Assembly: GCF_004570385.1 (NCBI RefSeq)
Contig: NZ_SPQL01000004.1
Location: 287,240-351,239 of the forward strand
Source: Blastococcus sp. CT_GayMR19
GTDB taxonomy: Bacteria; Actinomycetota; Actinomycetes; Mycobacteriales; Geodermatophilaceae
Length of the DNA stretch: 64,000 nt
Direction: 5' to 3'
Positions 1-7,394 of the stretch are shown piece by piece. Under the pieces are notes generated by a model. That model was not told the origin of the DNA. It did no database searches and saw nothing but the letters and a program-made list of their open reading frames with translations. The position numbers and the translations under genes are program-made. The stretch's first letter is position 1; every line of letters begins with the position of its first letter.

Positions 1-856
1 TCACCCCGCCACTGATGACCACGTCGTCCAGGCGTCCGTGCACGGTCAGCCGGCCGCCGTCGTCGAGCGTGCCGGCGTCGCGGGTGCGGAACCACCCGTC
101 CCGGAACGCCTCGGCGGTGGCCGCGGGATCGAGGCGGTAACCCGACGCGAGCTGCGGCCCGGCGAGCTCGACGCAGTCGGTCACCCGCATCCCGACGCCC
201 GCCAGGGGCCGCCCGTCGTACACGCACCCGCCGGCGGTCTCGGTCATGCCGTAGGTGGTCACCACGGCGACGCCCTTGGCCCGTGCCCGGGCGAGCAGAG
301 CGGGATCGGTGGCCGCGCCGCCGACCAGGATCGCGTCGAAGGCGCGCAGGGCACCGGGTTCGGCATCGAGGTAGCGACGCAGCTGGGTCGGGACGAGCGA
401 GGTGTAGCGGCGTCCGCCGGGGAGGCGGGCGACCGCGGCGCCCAGCGTCTCGCCCGCCTGCAGGGTCGTGAGCGGCCCACCGGCCAGGAGGCTGCGGCAC
501 AGGACCTGCAGGCCGGCGATCGCCGAGACCGGCAGTGCGAGCAGCCAGCTCCCCGGCCCGCCGAGCCGTTCATGGGTGGCGGTCGCCGAGGCCCGCAGCG
601 CGCCGGCCGACAGCAGCACCGCCCGGCCTGCACCGGTGGTCCCGGAGGTGGTCACGACCACGTCGGCGCCGGGCTCGAGTGCTTCCTCCGGCCGCAGGAC
701 GGCGCGGGCGGCGTCCACCACCGCGGGCGGCCCGGTGGGCAGGACGGCGAGGGGGCGGATCCCGTCCAGCGCGGCGCGGACGTCGTCCCCGGAGAGATCA
801 GCGGCGGCCACGAGGGTGAGGTGCCTGGCTCTGCCCCCGCCCGCCCGACCACCCAC
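1..856 (-). CDS. menE: O-succinylbenzoate--CoA ligase MenE, partial (C-terminus beyond window)
   Basis: An open frame runs from GTG 856 off the left edge without a stop. The translation carries the AMP-forming ligase signatures TTSGTTGAGR (phosphate loop), TTYGMTETAGG (adenine/acyl site) and, at the edge, the hinge region DGGRLTVHGRLDDVVISGGV. This is the adenylate-forming family; the length and the neighbouring menC and menD identify it as MenE, which activates o-succinylbenzoate with CoA in menaquinone synthesis. An in-frame stop (884-886) sits just upstream. GTG 856 lies 8 nt after a TACCCT -10 box, so a leaderless start is likely; GTG 811 is an alternative. It is divergent from menC with a 41-bp gap. 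Confidence 0.9.
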   Translation of the reverse strand, partial: MGGRAGGGRARHLTLVAAADLSGDDVRAALDGIRPLAVLPTGPPAVVDAARAVLRPEEALEPGADVVVTTSGTTGAGRAVLLSAGALRASATATHERLGGPGSWLLALPVSAIAGLQVLCRSLLAGGPLTTLQAGETLGAAVARLPGGRRYTSLVPTQLRRYLDAEPGALRAFDAILVGGAATDPALLARARAKGVAVVTTYGMTETAGGCVYDGRPLAGVGMRVTDCVELAGPQLASGYRLDPAATAEAFRDGWFRTRDAGTLDDGGRLTVHGRLDDVVISGGV

Positions 857-897
857 GAACGGCAAGGGTACGGCCCTGCCGATCTACGCTGTCGGTC
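857..897. promoter_or_regulatory. Divergent leaderless promoters of menE and menC
   Basis: On the + strand TACGCT (885-890) is followed by exactly 7 nt and the menC ATG. On the - strand TACCCT (870-865) is followed by 8 nt and the menE GTG. Both fit a TANNNT -10 box with transcription starting at the start codon. No convincing -35 boxes are visible. The two promoters overlap face to face in 41 bp, so they probably interfere or are co-regulated. Confidence 0.5.
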
Positions 898-1851
898 ATG
901 ATCACCGCCCCCGCCGGGCCGGTGCTGGAGGCGCGGGTCTACTCGGTGCCGCTGCGCACCCGTTTCCGCGGCATCGACGTCCGGGACGGCGTGCTCGTCC
1001 GCGGGCCGGCCGGTTGGGGTGAGTTCTCCCCGTTCTGGGACTACGGCGTCGCCGAGAGCCGGCGGTGGTGGGCCGCCGCGCTCGAGGGCGCCGTCGACGG
1101 CTGGCCGGCCCCCGTCCGCGACTCCGTACCGGTCAACGTCACCGTGCCGGCGGTCGATCCGGAACGGGCGCACGCGATCGTCACGGCGTCGGGCTGCCGG
1201 ACGGCGAAGGTGAAGGTGGCCGAGCCCGGGCAGTCCGCGGCCGACGACCTCGCGCGCGTCGAGGCCGTCCGCGACGCGCTCGGCCCGTCGGGCGCGATCC
1301 GGGTGGACGCCAACGCGGCCTGGGACGTCGACACCGCGGTGGCGCGCATCGCCGAGCTGGACCGGGTCGGCCTGGAGTACGTCGAGCAGCCCTGCGCCAC
1401 GCTGGCCGAGCTGACCGCGCTGCGCCGTCGCATCGAGGTCCGGATCGCCGCCGACGAGGTGGTGCGGCGCGCGGCGGATCCGTTGAGGGTGGACCTGCGC
1501 GAGGCGTGCGACGTCGTCGTCCTCAAGGTGCAGCCGCTCGGGGGCGTGCGGGCGGCGCTGGAGGTGGCCGCGGCGCACGGGCTGCCGTGCGTCGTCTCGT
1601 CGGCACTGGAGAGCTCGGTGGGGATCGCGGCGGGCGTCGCGCTCGCCGCCGCCCTGCCGGACCTGCCGTTCGCCTGCGGACTGGCCACGGTCGCCCTGTT
1701 CACCGACGACGTCAGCCGAACGCCCCTGCTGCCGGTCGACGGAGAGCTCCCGGTCCGCCGCCCCGCGCCGGACCGGCTCGACGAGGTCGCCGCGGATGCC
1801 GCCACCGCCGCGCGCTGGCGGGCCCGGATGGACGCGGTGCGGGCCGCATGA
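898..1851 (+). CDS. menC: o-Succinylbenzoate synthase MenC
   Basis: 317-aa enolase-superfamily dehydratase converting SHCHC to o-succinylbenzoate in menaquinone synthesis. The catalytic set is visible in order: K104 and K106 (TAKVKV), metal ligands D137 (RVDAN), E163 (EYVEQP) and D186 (AADE), and K210 (VVLKVQP). The length matches actinobacterial MenC. The ATG at 898 is preceded at 7 nt by TACGCT, so the mRNA is probably leaderless. The 3' end overlaps the menD start by ATGA, which implies translational coupling. Confidence 0.95.
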   Translation: MITAPAGPVLEARVYSVPLRTRFRGIDVRDGVLVRGPAGWGEFSPFWDYGVAESRRWWAAALEGAVDGWPAPVRDSVPVNVTVPAVDPERAHAIVTASGCRTAKVKVAEPGQSAADDLARVEAVRDALGPSGAIRVDANAAWDVDTAVARIAELDRVGLEYVEQPCATLAELTALRRRIEVRIAADEVVRRAADPLRVDLREACDVVVLKVQPLGGVRAALEVAAAHGLPCVVSSALESSVGIAAGVALAAALPDLPFACGLATVALFTDDVSRTPLLPVDGELPVRRPAPDRLDEVAADAATAARWRARMDAVRAA

Positions 1852-3539
1852 ACCCGTCCACCGCCTTCGCCCGGGTGCTCGTCGACGAGCTCCTCCGGGG
1901 CGGGGTCACCGACGCCGTCCTCGCACCCGGCTCGCGGTCCGCGCCGGTTGCCCTGGCGCTGGCCGCCGCCGAGCGGACCGGCCGGCTGCGGCTGCACGTG
2001 CGCACCGACGAGCGGACGGCGGCGTTCCTCGCGCTGGGGCTGGCCAAGGCGAGCGGCCGCCCGGTGCCGGTGCTGACGACGTCGGGCACCGCGGCGGCGC
2101 ACCTGCACGCGGCCGTGCTGGAGGCCGACGCGAGCGGCGTCCCGCTGCTGGCGCTCACCGCGGACCGGCCGCCCGAGATGCGGGCCACGGGGGCCAACCA
2201 GACCATCGAGCAGCCGGGCCTGTACGGCGGGGCCGTGCGGTGGGCCGCCGACGTCGGCGTGCCGGAGGCCGGCCGTGAGGCGGCGCAGAACCGCTACTGG
2301 CGGTCGATCGTGTCGAAGGCGCTGCTGACCGCCACGGGCGCGCTCGACCGGGATCCAGGCCCGGTGCACCTGAACCTCGCGCTGCGCGAGCCGCTGATGC
2401 CCGACGAGGAGCCGAGCGAGCTCGCCGGCGCCTGGGCCGGGCGGGCGGACGGCGCGCCGTGGACGAGTGCCCGCCCCATGCCGCCGGCGTCCTCCCGGAC
2501 GACGGTGCGGCGGCAGCGGACCCTCGTGGTCGCCGGTGACGGATCGCCGTTCCGCGGCCGGATCGCCGGGGACGACGCGGGCCGGGCGGGCTGGCCGGTG
2601 ATCGCCGAGCCGAGCAGCGGCGCGTGGACCGAGGCGAGCCTGCGGGCCGGTGCGCTCCTGCTCGGGAGCCCCGACTGGCTGGCGCGGCACCGGCCCGACC
2701 GGGTCGTCGTCGTTGGCCGGCCGACGCTCTCGCGGCCGGTCTCCGCCCTGCTCGCCGACCCGGACGTGGAGGTCGAGACCGTGACGGTCGGCCCGCGGTG
2801 GCCGGACGCCGGGCGGTCGAGCGCGCAGGTCGGGTTCGGCTTCCCGGACGGGACGGGGGAGGGCGGCACGGTGGAGCCCGACTGGGCCCGCGCATGGCGG
2901 GCGGGCGCTGTGGCGGTGGGCGCGGCCGTCGACGCCGTGCTCGACGCTGCGCCCGGCCTGACCGCGGCCCGGCTCGCACGGGACGTCGTCGCCGCGCTGC
3001 CCCTCGAATCCCTGCTCGTGCTCGGGTCCTCGACGCCGGTGCGCGACGTCGACCGGCTGGCGGCGCCGCGCGGGGACCTCACCGTCCTGGCCAACCGGGG
3101 GGTCGCCGGCATCGACGGCACGATCTCGACCGCGGTGGGCGCGGCGCTGGTGCACGGTCGGCCGGCGTTCGCGCTGATGGGCGACCTGACGTTCCTGCAC
3201 GACCTGACCGGCCTGCTGCTCGGTGAGGGGGAGACGGCACCGGACCTCACGGTGCTCGTCCCGGACAACGACGGCGGTGGCATCTTCGCCCAGCTCGAAC
3301 CGGGGGACGACCGGCACGCCAGGGACTACCGGCGCGTGTTCGGGACGCCGCACGGCCGGGACCTGGTCGCCGTCGCCCGCGCGCTGGGCTGGGCAGCGAC
3401 CGAGGTGACGGCACCGGACGGGCTCCCGGCAGCGCTCGGGCTCGGCGGACCGCGCGTCGTCGTCGTCCGCACCGATCAACGGGCCGAGGCGGACCTCGCC
3501 CGGCAGCTACGGCGGGCCGCGGAGCGTGCCCTGGCCTGA
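1848..3539 (+). CDS. menD: SEPHCHC synthase MenD
   Basis: 563-aa thiamine-diphosphate enzyme that joins isochorismate and 2-oxoglutarate, the first committed step of menaquinone synthesis. E55 (TDERTAAF) is at the position of the ThDP-activating glutamate. The C-terminal ThDP/metal motif is GDL (445-447) followed by PDNDGGGIF (472-480). The start is the ATG overlapping the menC stop; the open frame extends much further upstream, but only as a shadow of menC. An unusual feature is a low-complexity Ala/Pro/Arg linker around residues 195-230. The substrate isochorismate would come from the menF product encoded at 4897-6168. Confidence 0.95.
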   Translation: MNPSTAFARVLVDELLRGGVTDAVLAPGSRSAPVALALAAAERTGRLRLHVRTDERTAAFLALGLAKASGRPVPVLTTSGTAAAHLHAAVLEADASGVPLLALTADRPPEMRATGANQTIEQPGLYGGAVRWAADVGVPEAGREAAQNRYWRSIVSKALLTATGALDRDPGPVHLNLALREPLMPDEEPSELAGAWAGRADGAPWTSARPMPPASSRTTVRRQRTLVVAGDGSPFRGRIAGDDAGRAGWPVIAEPSSGAWTEASLRAGALLLGSPDWLARHRPDRVVVVGRPTLSRPVSALLADPDVEVETVTVGPRWPDAGRSSAQVGFGFPDGTGEGGTVEPDWARAWRAGAVAVGAAVDAVLDAAPGLTAARLARDVVAALPLESLLVLGSSTPVRDVDRLAAPRGDLTVLANRGVAGIDGTISTAVGAALVHGRPAFALMGDLTFLHDLTGLLLGEGETAPDLTVLVPDNDGGGIFAQLEPGDDRHARDYRRVFGTPHGRDLVAVARALGWAATEVTAPDGLPAALGLGGPRVVVVRTDQRAEADLARQLRRAAERALA

Positions 3540-3550
3540 CCCGCCGTCTC

Positions 3551-3659
3551 CTTGCGCCTTTCTTGCGGTTGCCTGGCGGGGGGCCTGCGGAACGGCCCGC
3601 ATCGTCGTCCTTGTCACCGGGACCCACCCGGTCCCGGCAAGTCAAGGAGAGACGACGAC
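3551..3659 (+). promoter_or_regulatory. Leader/promoter region, copy 1 of a duplicated cassette
   Basis: This stretch closely matches 4420-4523. Shared blocks in order are CTTGCGC, TGCGGTT, GCCTGCGGA or CCCTGCGGA, CATCGTCGT, CTTGTCACCGG and GTCAAGGAGA before the start. Copy 1 also has a small hairpin (CCGGGACC/GGTCCCGG). AAGGAG serves as the ribosome-binding site. The conserved part begins about 108 nt before the ATG, so it probably holds promoter and 5' UTR signals; I could not assign a sigma-factor class. Confidence 0.45.
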
Positions 3660-4319
3660 ATGAGCAACAGCATCACTTCCTTCCGCCGCCTCGCGGTGAC
3701 GATCGCACTGTCCGGCGTCACCGCGATCGGCGCAGTGGCCCTCGCCCCCGGTGCGATGGCCGACGACACCGCCATCGTCGAGTCCGCTCCCGTGGCGGAG
3801 CCCGCTCCCGCGGTGGAGTCCGCTCCCGTGGTCGAGTCCGTGCCTCTGGTCGAGTCGTCCCCCGCGATCCCGTCCGCTCCCGTGGTGGAGTCGGTGCCCG
3901 TGGTCCCGTCCGCGCCCATGGTGGAGTCGGCCCCGGTGGCCCCGTCCGCTCCGGCGGCCGAGCCGGCCCCGGTCGTCGTCACGCCCCCGCCGGTCGGCGT
4001 CGACCAGAACGGCAAGGAGTACAAGCCGCCGAAGTTCTGCACGGTGAAGGACCTGGAGGAGATCGCGAAGAAGGTCGCCAAGGCGACCAAGGAGGCGGCC
4101 GGCCTGACCAAGCTGGCCAACGCCGCCCGTCAGGCCGCGACCCTGCTGCGTGCCCAGGCCCCCAAGCTCAAGGGCTTCTCGGCCTACCTGGCGCTCGAGG
4201 TGGCCCGCGGGCTGGACTCCTCCGCGGCCAAGCTCCTCGACCAGGGCCAGAAGCTGATCGACAAGGCCTCCGAGAAGAAGTGCATGGACGCCCCGGCGGT
4301 CGAGGGCGGTCGATTCTGA
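3660..4319 (+). CDS. Secreted Pro/Val/Ser-repeat protein with a C-terminal helical domain (unknown function)
   Basis: 219 aa. The start is ATG 3660 because AAGGAG stands just upstream and a signal peptide follows (SFRRLAVTIALSGVTAIGAV, cleavage near GAMA-DD). Residues about 37-115 are an imperfect repeat of ESAPV/PSAPV units, probably an extended wall-spanning stalk. Residues about 120-215 are Lys/Ala-rich amphipathic helix with two Cys (KFCTV and KKCMD) that could form a disulfide. No known family was recognised. The leader and signal peptide are paralogous to those of the gene at 4524, but the mature parts differ. It is likely exported or wall-associated. Confidence 0.75.
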   Translation: MSNSITSFRRLAVTIALSGVTAIGAVALAPGAMADDTAIVESAPVAEPAPAVESAPVVESVPLVESSPAIPSAPVVESVPVVPSAPMVESAPVAPSAPAAEPAPVVVTPPPVGVDQNGKEYKPPKFCTVKDLEEIAKKVAKATKEAAGLTKLANAARQAATLLRAQAPKLKGFSAYLALEVARGLDSSAAKLLDQGQKLIDKASEKKCMDAPAVEGGRF

Positions 4320-4346
4320 CCCCCTCCCTGCCTGTGACCGGATGAC

Positions 4347-4376
4347 CGGCGGCGCCTCCGGACGGGGGCGCCGCCG
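4347..4376 (+). terminator. Hairpin terminator after the repeat-protein gene
   Basis: A perfect 10-bp stem (CGGCGGCGCC, 4347-4356, with GGCGCCGCCG, 4367-4376) and a 10-nt loop lie 28 nt past the stop codon. There is no T-tract, as is usual in high-GC actinobacteria. Confidence 0.65.
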
Positions 4377-4419
4377 CCGTCCGGACCACCCCCGACAGGA
4401 CGTCGTGCCCGGCCTGTTT

Positions 4420-4523
4420 CTTGCGCTTATCCTGCGGTTTCCTCGAGGGAGCCCTGCGGATCGCCCGGCATCGTCGTTCTTGTCACCGGAACCAACCAGG
4501 AACCGGCCAGTCAAGGAGACGAC
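4420..4523 (+). promoter_or_regulatory. Leader/promoter region, copy 2 of a duplicated cassette
   Basis: Second copy of the leader seen at 3551-3659, with the same order of blocks (CTTGCGC, TGCGGTT, CCCTGCGGA, CATCGTCGTTCTTGTCACCGG, GTCAAGGAGACGAC) and the RBS AAGGAG 5 nt before the ATG. The small hairpin of copy 1 is not conserved here, so primary sequence rather than that hairpin is what is kept. Confidence 0.45.
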
Positions 4524-4796
4524 ATGTACACCGAGATGGCTCTCACCGCCCGCCGCTTCGCCCTGACCTTCGCCGTGGCCGGCATCGCCGCGCTCGGCTC
4601 CGTCGCCCTCGCCCCCGCCGCCTCCGCGGCGCAGGACGTTCCGGGTGCGACCGTCGAGCACACGTCCCACGGCAACGGCCCGGACGCCTTCGTGCAGATG
4701 GAGCACCGCAAGCTGCCGGTCTTCTTCTGCGACGCGGACAAGCCGAAGCGGCACCACAAGGACTGCATCGACCTGACCGCCCCCACCCGCTTCTGA
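4524..4796 (+). CDS. Small secreted protein, 90 aa (unknown function)
   Basis: Signal peptide with n-region MYTEMALTARRF, a hydrophobic core and an ASA-AQ cleavage site near residue 36. The mature part is only about 55 aa, rich in His/Lys, with two Cys (FFCDAD and KDCID) 13 residues apart, which could form a disulfide loop or bind metal. The start is set by AAGGAG. Its signal peptide resembles that of the upstream repeat protein (ALxxxxxGVALAP pattern), and the two share the leader, so they look like one export cassette duplicated in front of unrelated mature domains. No family was recognised. Confidence 0.75.
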   Translation: MYTEMALTARRFALTFAVAGIAALGSVALAPAASAAQDVPGATVEHTSHGNGPDAFVQMEHRKLPVFFCDADKPKRHHKDCIDLTAPTRF

Positions 4797-4834
4797 GGCG
4801 GTCCGTCCTCCCAGCGCACACCGGCTCCGACCCA

Positions 4835-4869
4835 CCGGCGGCGCTCCCGGATCCCGGGAGCGCCGCCGG
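4835..4869. terminator. Strong bidirectional hairpin terminator
   Basis: A perfect 16-bp stem (4835-4850 with 4854-4869) and a 3-nt loop lie between the convergent ends of the small secreted protein gene and menF, so it can serve both strands. Confidence 0.75.
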
Positions 4870-4896
4870 GGTGCGTCCCGGGCCCGGTGCCGGCGG

Positions 4897-6168
4897 TCAG
4901 CCCTCGAGTGCGGCCTGGAACGCGGCGAACTTGGCCTGCGTCTCGGCCAGCTCGGCCGCGGGGTCGGAACCCGCGACGATGCCGCAGCCGGCGAACAGCC
5001 GGGCACCGTCGTCCCCGGTGAGCTCGGCGCAGCGCAACGCGAGCCCGAACTCGCCGTCACCGCGGGCGTCCAGCCAGCCCACCGGCCCCGCATAGCGACC
5101 GCGGTCCATCCCCTCCAGCTCGCCGATCAGCGCGGCGGCGTCCGCCGTCGGCGTGCCGCACACGGCCGCGGTCGGGTGAACGGCCCCCACCAGCTCCAGC
5201 AGACCGGCCCGGCCGCGGGATCCGTGCCGCTGCTGCGTCCCGGTGACGTCACTGGCCAGGTGCCGCACGTTGGCCAGGGTGAGCAGTTCGGGCCCCTCGG
5301 GCGCCTCGAGCGTCGCGCAGTAGGGCTCCAGCGCCCGCACCAGCGAGTCGACGGCGAGGGCGTGCTCCACCCGGTCCTTGGCGGAGTCCATCAGCGCCGC
5401 GGCCAGCCGCTCGTCGGCGTCACCGGCGCCACGGGGCGCGGTGCCTGCCAGCACCCGAGCCGACAGCTGCCGCCCGCTCCGGCGCAGGAGCAGCTCGGGG
5501 GTCGCACCGAGGAGGCCGTCGACGGCGAAGGTCCAGCAGTCGGGGAAGCGGTCGGCCAGCCGGCGCAGCAGCCTGCGCGGGTCCAGGGGGCCGTCCGCGG
5601 AGACGAGCAGGTCTCGGGCCAGGACCACCTTGGCCAGGTCGCCCGCATCGATCCGGTCCACGGCCGTCGCGACCGCCGCGCTCCACGTGGCCGGGTCCAG
5701 GGCTCCGTCGGCGTACCGCAGGCGGGGCGCCGGCCCGTCGGCCGGGCGCGGCACGGGCGGGAGCAGGGCATCGAGGGGGCCGTCGGCGCCGGCCGTCGTC
5801 ACCCATCCGACGCCGTCCCTCCGGCCGACGACGGTCTCGGGGACGACGAACACCGACGTCCCCGCTGCCGGGTCGAAGGCGATGCTGGCGAACAGGACCG
5901 GGCCGGTGCCGGGAAGGTCGACCGCGTCGTCCACCTCGGCGTCGGCCGTCCAGTCCGACCACCAGGCGGCCGCCTCGGCGAGCGCGTCCGGGCCGGACAC
6001 CTCCAGCCGCGCGGCCTCGCCCCAGCCGACCAGTCCCTCGCCGTGGCGGACCCAGGACAGGGCACCCTCGGCCGGCGCGCGGTCGATGAGCGGTGCGTCG
6101 TCCTCGTACCGGACCGTCGTGACCGCGCGCAGGGCTGCCTCGGTAGAGGTCAGGGCGGCCGCTGTCAC
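4897..6168 (-). CDS. menF: Isochorismate synthase MenF
   Basis: 423 aa, chorismate-utilising (MST) family, converting chorismate to isochorismate for MenD. Typical C-terminal motifs are LARDLLVS, a [10 protein letters not shown] block, [43 protein letters not shown] and [20 protein letters not shown]. The latter two carry conserved metal and substrate contacts. It could in principle feed a siderophore, but the setting between menD and menG argues for menaquinone. The start is GTG 6168, 6 nt after TACGCT, hence probably leaderless. It is divergent from menG. Confidence 0.9.
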   Translation of the reverse strand: MTAAALTSTEAALRAVTTVRYEDDAPLIDRAPAEGALSWVRHGEGLVGWGEAARLEVSGPDALAEAAAWWSDWTADAEVDDAVDLPGTGPVLFASIAFDPAAGTSVFVVPETVVGRRDGVGWVTTAGADGPLDALLPPVPRPADGPAPRLRYADGALDPATWSAAVATAVDRIDAGDLAKVVLARDLLVSADGPLDPRRLLRRLADRFPDCWTFAVDGLLGATPELLLRRSGRQLSARVLAGTAPRGAGDADERLAAALMDSAKDRVEHALAVDSLVRALEPYCATLEAPEGPELLTLANVRHLASDVTGTQQRHGSRGRAGLLELVGAVHPTAAVCGTPTADAAALIGELEGMDRGRYAGPVGWLDARGDGEFGLALRCAELTGDDGARLFAGCGIVAGSDPAAELAETQAKFAAFQAALEG

Positions 6169-6203
6169 GGCACCAGCGTAGGAGGCCTTGTAGCGTCCCC
6201 GCC
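6169..6203. promoter_or_regulatory. Divergent leaderless promoters of menF and menG
   Basis: On the - strand TACGCT (6180-6175) stands 6 nt before the menF GTG. On the + strand TAGCGT (6191-6196) stands 7 nt before the menG GTG. The whole gap is 35 bp, the same arrangement as between menE and menC. Confidence 0.5.
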
Positions 6204-6923
6204 GTGGGAGACCGGCGAGAGGATGCGCACAGCGCGGGTCTGCGGGCCGGCCTGGACAAGCGACCGGCCGACGTCGCCGCGATGTTCGACCGGGTGGCGC
6301 GGCGCTACGACCTCACCAACACCGTGCTCTCGGGCGGCCGCGACGCCGCCTGGCGCCGGGCGACGCGGGCGGCGCTGGGCGCCCGCCCCGGCCAGACCGT
6401 GCTCGACGTCGCGGCCGGGACGGCGGTGTCCACCGTGGAGATCGCCGCGGACGGGGCGTACGCGATCGCCTGCGACTTCTCGCAGGGGATGCTGCGCGCC
6501 GGTGCGGCGCGGTCGGTGCCGAAGGTGGCCGGCGACGCGATGGCGCTGCCCCTGGCCGACGAGAGCGTCGACGCCGTCACCATCTCCTTCGGGCTGCGCA
6601 ACGTGGCCGACCCCGACGCCGTGCTCCGGGAGTTCCGCCGGGTCACCCGGCCCGGGGGCACGCTGGTGATCTGCGAGTTCTCCAGCCCCACCTGGGCGCC
6701 CTTCCGGACCGTCTACACGGAGTACCTGATGAGGGCGCTGCCCCGGATCGCGCGGGCTGTCAGCAGCAATCCGGAGGCCTACGTCTACCTGGCCGAGTCG
6801 ATCCGGGCGTGGCCGGACCAGGCGGCGCTGGCGGCCCGCGTCGGGGACGCGGGCTGGGACGACGTGGCGTGGCAGAACCTCACCGGCGGGATCGTCGCGC
6901 TGCACCGCGCCCGCCGGGTCTGA
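6204..6923 (+). CDS. menG: Demethylmenaquinone methyltransferase MenG/UbiE
   Basis: 239-aa class I SAM methyltransferase that C-methylates demethylmenaquinone, the last step of menaquinone synthesis. It shows the UbiE signature [13 protein letters not shown] near the N-terminus, SAM motif I (VLDVAAGTA), [27 protein letters not shown] and the second UbiE signature [15 protein letters not shown]. The start is GTG 6204, placed by a TAGCGT box 7 nt upstream. The N-terminus is about 20 residues longer than in shorter homologues. Confidence 0.93.
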   Translation: MGDRREDAHSAGLRAGLDKRPADVAAMFDRVARRYDLTNTVLSGGRDAAWRRATRAALGARPGQTVLDVAAGTAVSTVEIAADGAYAIACDFSQGMLRAGAARSVPKVAGDAMALPLADESVDAVTISFGLRNVADPDAVLREFRRVTRPGGTLVICEFSSPTWAPFRTVYTEYLMRALPRIARAVSSNPEAYVYLAESIRAWPDQAALAARVGDAGWDDVAWQNLTGGIVALHRARRV

Positions 6924-6930
6924 CCGTGCC

Positions 6931-7247
6931 GGTCCATCCGGCGAACTCGTCCGCGAGCACGGCTACGACACCGAGTACGCGATGCACGCGCTGCGTCTGG
7001 GCCTGCAGGGTGTGGAGCTGCTGACCACCGGCCGGATCAGCCTGCCCGTCTGCGAACCCGACAGGGCCTACTTGCGTTCCGTGCGGCGGGGTGAGGTGCC
7101 GCTCCCGGAGGTGCTGGCGGCGACACCGACGCCGAGAATCGACTGACGGCGCTGCGCACGAGTTCCTCGGGGCCCGCCGAACCCGACCGTGCCTGGGTCG
7201 ACGACTGGCTGCACCGCTCCTACCTGTCGTTCTGGTCCACGCTCTGA
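6931..7247 (+). pseudogene. Remnant of a YcgL/COG3541-type predicted nucleotidyltransferase (C-terminal part, frameshifted)
   Basis: One frame (6946-7146) reads LVREHGYDTEYAMHALRLGL then GVELLTTGRISLPV, a conserved C-terminal block as I remember it from predicted nucleotidyltransferases of the COG3541 type, and stops at 7144. The -1 frame picks up from 7143 and ends with EPDRAWVDDWLHRSYLSFW up to TGA 7245, the expected family C-terminus. There is no start codon, and the N-terminal nucleotidyltransferase domain is missing; the fragment abuts menG. It is therefore 5'-truncated and frameshifted. From 7248 to 7365 I see only a weak hairpin (GGCCGGC 7274-7280 with 7295-7301). Confidence 0.7.
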
Positions 7248-7365
7248 CCGTTCTGCTGAGCCGCGGCACCGTTGGCCGGCCCCCACGCTCCACAGCCGGC
7301 CCGCCCACGCCCCCCGCCGCGTAAGTCTGCAATCAGTTGCGTTCTGCCTGCTCAGCGGCAGGAAA

Positions 7366-7388
7366 CTGTCGTACCCCGTGGCTAGGTT
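7366..7388 (+). promoter_or_regulatory. PafBC (RecA-NDp)-type DNA-damage promoter
   Basis: The motif TGTCG (7367-7371), the 8-nt spacer counted as in the known element, and TAGGTT (7383-7388) fit the RecA-independent damage promoter described for mycobacteria (tTGTCRGTG-N8-TANNNT), although the last three positions of the first half differ (TAC instead of GTG). The start codon GTG 7395 lies 6 nt after the -10 box. Confidence 0.45.
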
Positions 7389-7394
7389 CGTGGT

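Noticed and set aside
3590..3612. GGAAC...CGTC ECF promoter in leader copy 1
   Set aside because: Only about 9 nt separate the two elements, and the GGAAC is not conserved in leader copy 2 (GGATC).
7361..7388. ECF sigma (SigE/SigH) promoter GGAA...GTT before the DUF222 gene
   Set aside because: The spacing of about 19-20 nt and weak -10 fit worse than the TGTCR-N-TAGGTT damage-promoter reading.
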